Assembly (NCBI GenBank): GCA_009602725.1 | Contig: WELB01000009.1 | Coordinates: forward strand, 464,466 to 512,775 | Reading direction: 5' to 3' | DNA: 48,310 bases | From: Spirogloea muscicola | Lineage: Eukaryota > Streptophyta > Zygnematophyceae > Spirogloeales > Spirogloeaceae | Shown here: piece after piece, positions 46,726 to 48,310 of the stretch | Numbering within the stretch: position 1 is the stretch's first letter | Layout of the letters: each line of letters begins with the position of its first letter | Position numbers and translations under genes: made by a program | The notes under the pieces: model-generated | Told to the model about the DNA's origin: nothing | Seen by the model: only the letters and a program-made list of their open reading frames with translations | The model's database searches: none

Positions 46726-47981
46726 AGTTGGTGCGCAGCACGGTGACTTTTAGATCTCAGCCGAGTTGCCGGATCGCTTTTGTACAGAACCCATTACTTG
46801 AGCAGAGTGTAGCATGTAGCACAGAGGGCGTGTAGACAAGCCATTGTACTAGTACAGTTGCTCCTCTGGCGCATGCGTAGACATAGTTGCTGACCTTCAC
46901 AGCAGTGCGGCCAGATCAGAAGGGCGTTACAGATGGCACTCAGCAGATGGCATGGTCTTGTCCTTGCGGCCAGTGAAGATCTGGATGCATCGACTGCCAT
47001 TCTATGAGGGACAGACTTGTAATTCATTTTGCACTCACATTCGTAGGCGTCTGCACAAGTGACACGGACCTTCGCTGCATCCTCTTGTTTGACTGCACTC
47101 GGTGACCTTACCGGTATGAAGCCAGGCTGATAGCGAAGAGTTGTGCAAGTTGCGAAACTCCGCACATGCTCAGATGCAGGCAAGCGGTACAGTTGCTGCA
47201 GACAGTTGCTCCAACCCTACCGCAAGAGAGTGGCTTGCGCTTGGTGGGAAGCAGATGGCATTATTCAGATTCATTGTCTTATCATCAGATCATCAGATCA
47301 TTTCATTATCTATCTTAGCAAGCTTCTGTGAGGCGCAGGTGCTAAGTAGACATGCAAGTCGATAATGCCACGAAACTATCACTAGAAAGGCCATGAGCTG
47401 CAGTAAGATAAATCAGGGTGGAGGTCACAGCAGAAACATTGCTGAGTGCAGGTTGCATGACATATGTCCAGAGAGTGCCATAACGAAGTGCCATAACAGC
47501 AAGAGCGGTGACCCCTCCGAGCATTCGCCAGCTACAGCTGTTGGACCCATGGTGTGGCAGCTGCAGCAATGCATATCCAAAGAAGTTGCAAAGTACACAA
47601 CCGCCGGTGCCCTGCATACTCTGTGGAGGACATGAGCCTAAGCTGGGCACCAGCCACTAGACAACAGCAGCGAGCCACAGCGACGTGCTTAAGCAGTACC
47701 CAGGATCAGACAGTGAGCAGCTGGCTAGCTCACTCCAGGACAGCTGATAGACCTGACAGGGGAGCCCCACTGTGGGCGAGCGACGAGCCCTACAGGTCTG
47801 GCTAGAACGGCTAGACTGCGGCGCAAGTCGTGCCTGATCAGGAGCGTATCACCGTCTCAGCCGCCGCTGCCGACGGCTCACGCGAGCGAGGCATTGCCTG
47901 CCCCTGCCCTCGCCGTGCCGCTGCTGAGCAGCATTTCCCCGCCCGCAAGCTCGGGGCCAGGCCAGCCCGGCGGGCCCAAAG
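46726..47981. other. Intergenic between DCAF8 and NDUFB7, no gene recognised
   Basis: Several short frames are open on both strands (for example 46794-47183 minus and 47342-47650 minus), but none shows a domain or a splice chain. A small direct repeat ATCAGATCATCAGATCAT occurs at about 47283-47300. The right end holds the 3' side of NDUFB7. Confidence 0.4.
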
Positions 47982-48227
47982 TCAGCGGCGCGAGGAGGAG
48001 CTCTCGCGCTCGCGCTGGGCCTCCATGGCCTTCATGCGGCGCATGAAGGCGTCGTACTGGCACTTCTCGTACACGTGGCGCTCCGGCTCGCAGCGCCACG
48101 GGAGGTAGAAGGCGGCCTGCCGGCAGGCGTTGAGCGGGATGAGCAGGCCCGCGCAGGAGTCGCGCGCCGCCAGCGGCAGCCGCGCCGCCGCCATCTCCTC
48201 CGCGCTCGCTCCCGTCGCCGCCGTCAT
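47982..48227 (-). CDS. NDUFB7: Complex I subunit NDUFB7 (B18)
   Basis: Accessory subunit of mitochondrial NADH:ubiquinone oxidoreductase, located on the intermembrane-space side and imported through the disulfide relay. Single exon, 81 residues. The twin CX9C motif is complete: C25-C35 in CAGLLIPLNAC and C46-C56 in CEPERHVYEKC. The segment RQAAFYLPWRCE is as in plants. The start ATG at 48225-48227 precedes ASAEEMAAARLPLAARDSC, aligned with plant proteins. It ends with RRMKAMEAQRERESSSSRR, about 20 residues shorter than plant NDUFB7; a downstream exon is not needed by sequence but cannot be excluded. The codons are strongly GC-biased. Confidence 0.93.
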   Translation of the reverse strand: MTAATGASAEEMAAARLPLAARDSCAGLLIPLNACRQAAFYLPWRCEPERHVYEKCQYDAFMRRMKAMEAQRERESSSSRR

Positions 48228-48310
48228 GGCGGGGGCTGCCGCGCCGTCGCAGTACTCCGCCTGCGGGCACCGCAGTGCTCCGCCTCCGCTCCGCAGGCAG
48301 CCGCGGCGCC

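Overview
This window looks like nuclear DNA of a green alga (Chlorophyta, possibly a trebouxiophyte; the exact group is inference). Nearly every recognisable gene is eukaryotic and split by short GT-AG introns. Several have plant-type relatives: a phragmoplastin-type dynamin DRP1 without PH domain, an NPG1/TTC7 protein, and a plant-like RsmE methyltransferase. Start regions are very GC-rich with alanine and GCC/GGC runs. The assembly is draft: one 324-base N run (22712-23035) and four single Ns (12714, 18152, 30462, 43686).

Layout. 1-2290: broken 3' ends of a non-LTR-like retroelement, minus strand. 2773-5865 (-): short-form tRNase Z, 10 exons. 7158-12637 (-): DRP1 dynamin, 18 exons that splice into a 620-residue frame. 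14299-16035 (+): IMP3, 5 exons. 17404-17905: another retroelement 3' end, then one 5S rRNA gene (17998-18115, +). 18334-22012 (+): one or two multi-exon genes I do not recognise. 22678-25910 (+): NPG1/TTC7, 5' part in the gap. 26744-27895 (+): TMEM18, convergent with an RsmE gene (27993-30331, -) that begins with an RNA polymerase I RPA12-like zinc ribbon. RsmE is head-to-head with REV7/MAD2L2 (30625-32068, +).

33001-37560 is a transposon nest: remains of a Ty1/copia element (intact gag frame, RNase H fragment, second leader with a dead start codon), several 3' ends of the same retroelement as at the left edge, and a 48-bp foldback flanked by TAA. 37748-40830 (+): NO66/MINA-type JmjC oxygenase, 7 exons. 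41352-43230 (-): AAGAB/p34, head-to-head with DCAF8 (43792-46674, +). 47982-48227 (-): NDUFB7.

The host genes are independent housekeeping functions (tRNA and rRNA processing, ribosome modification, membrane fission, lesion bypass, ubiquitin ligase adaptor, adaptor-complex assembly, complex I), often in divergent or convergent pairs with short spacers. The most unusual coding observation is the zinc ribbon-RsmE fusion. The clearest non-coding pattern is a retroelement family whose copies can be recognised by the C-terminal signature LTRGY-stop.
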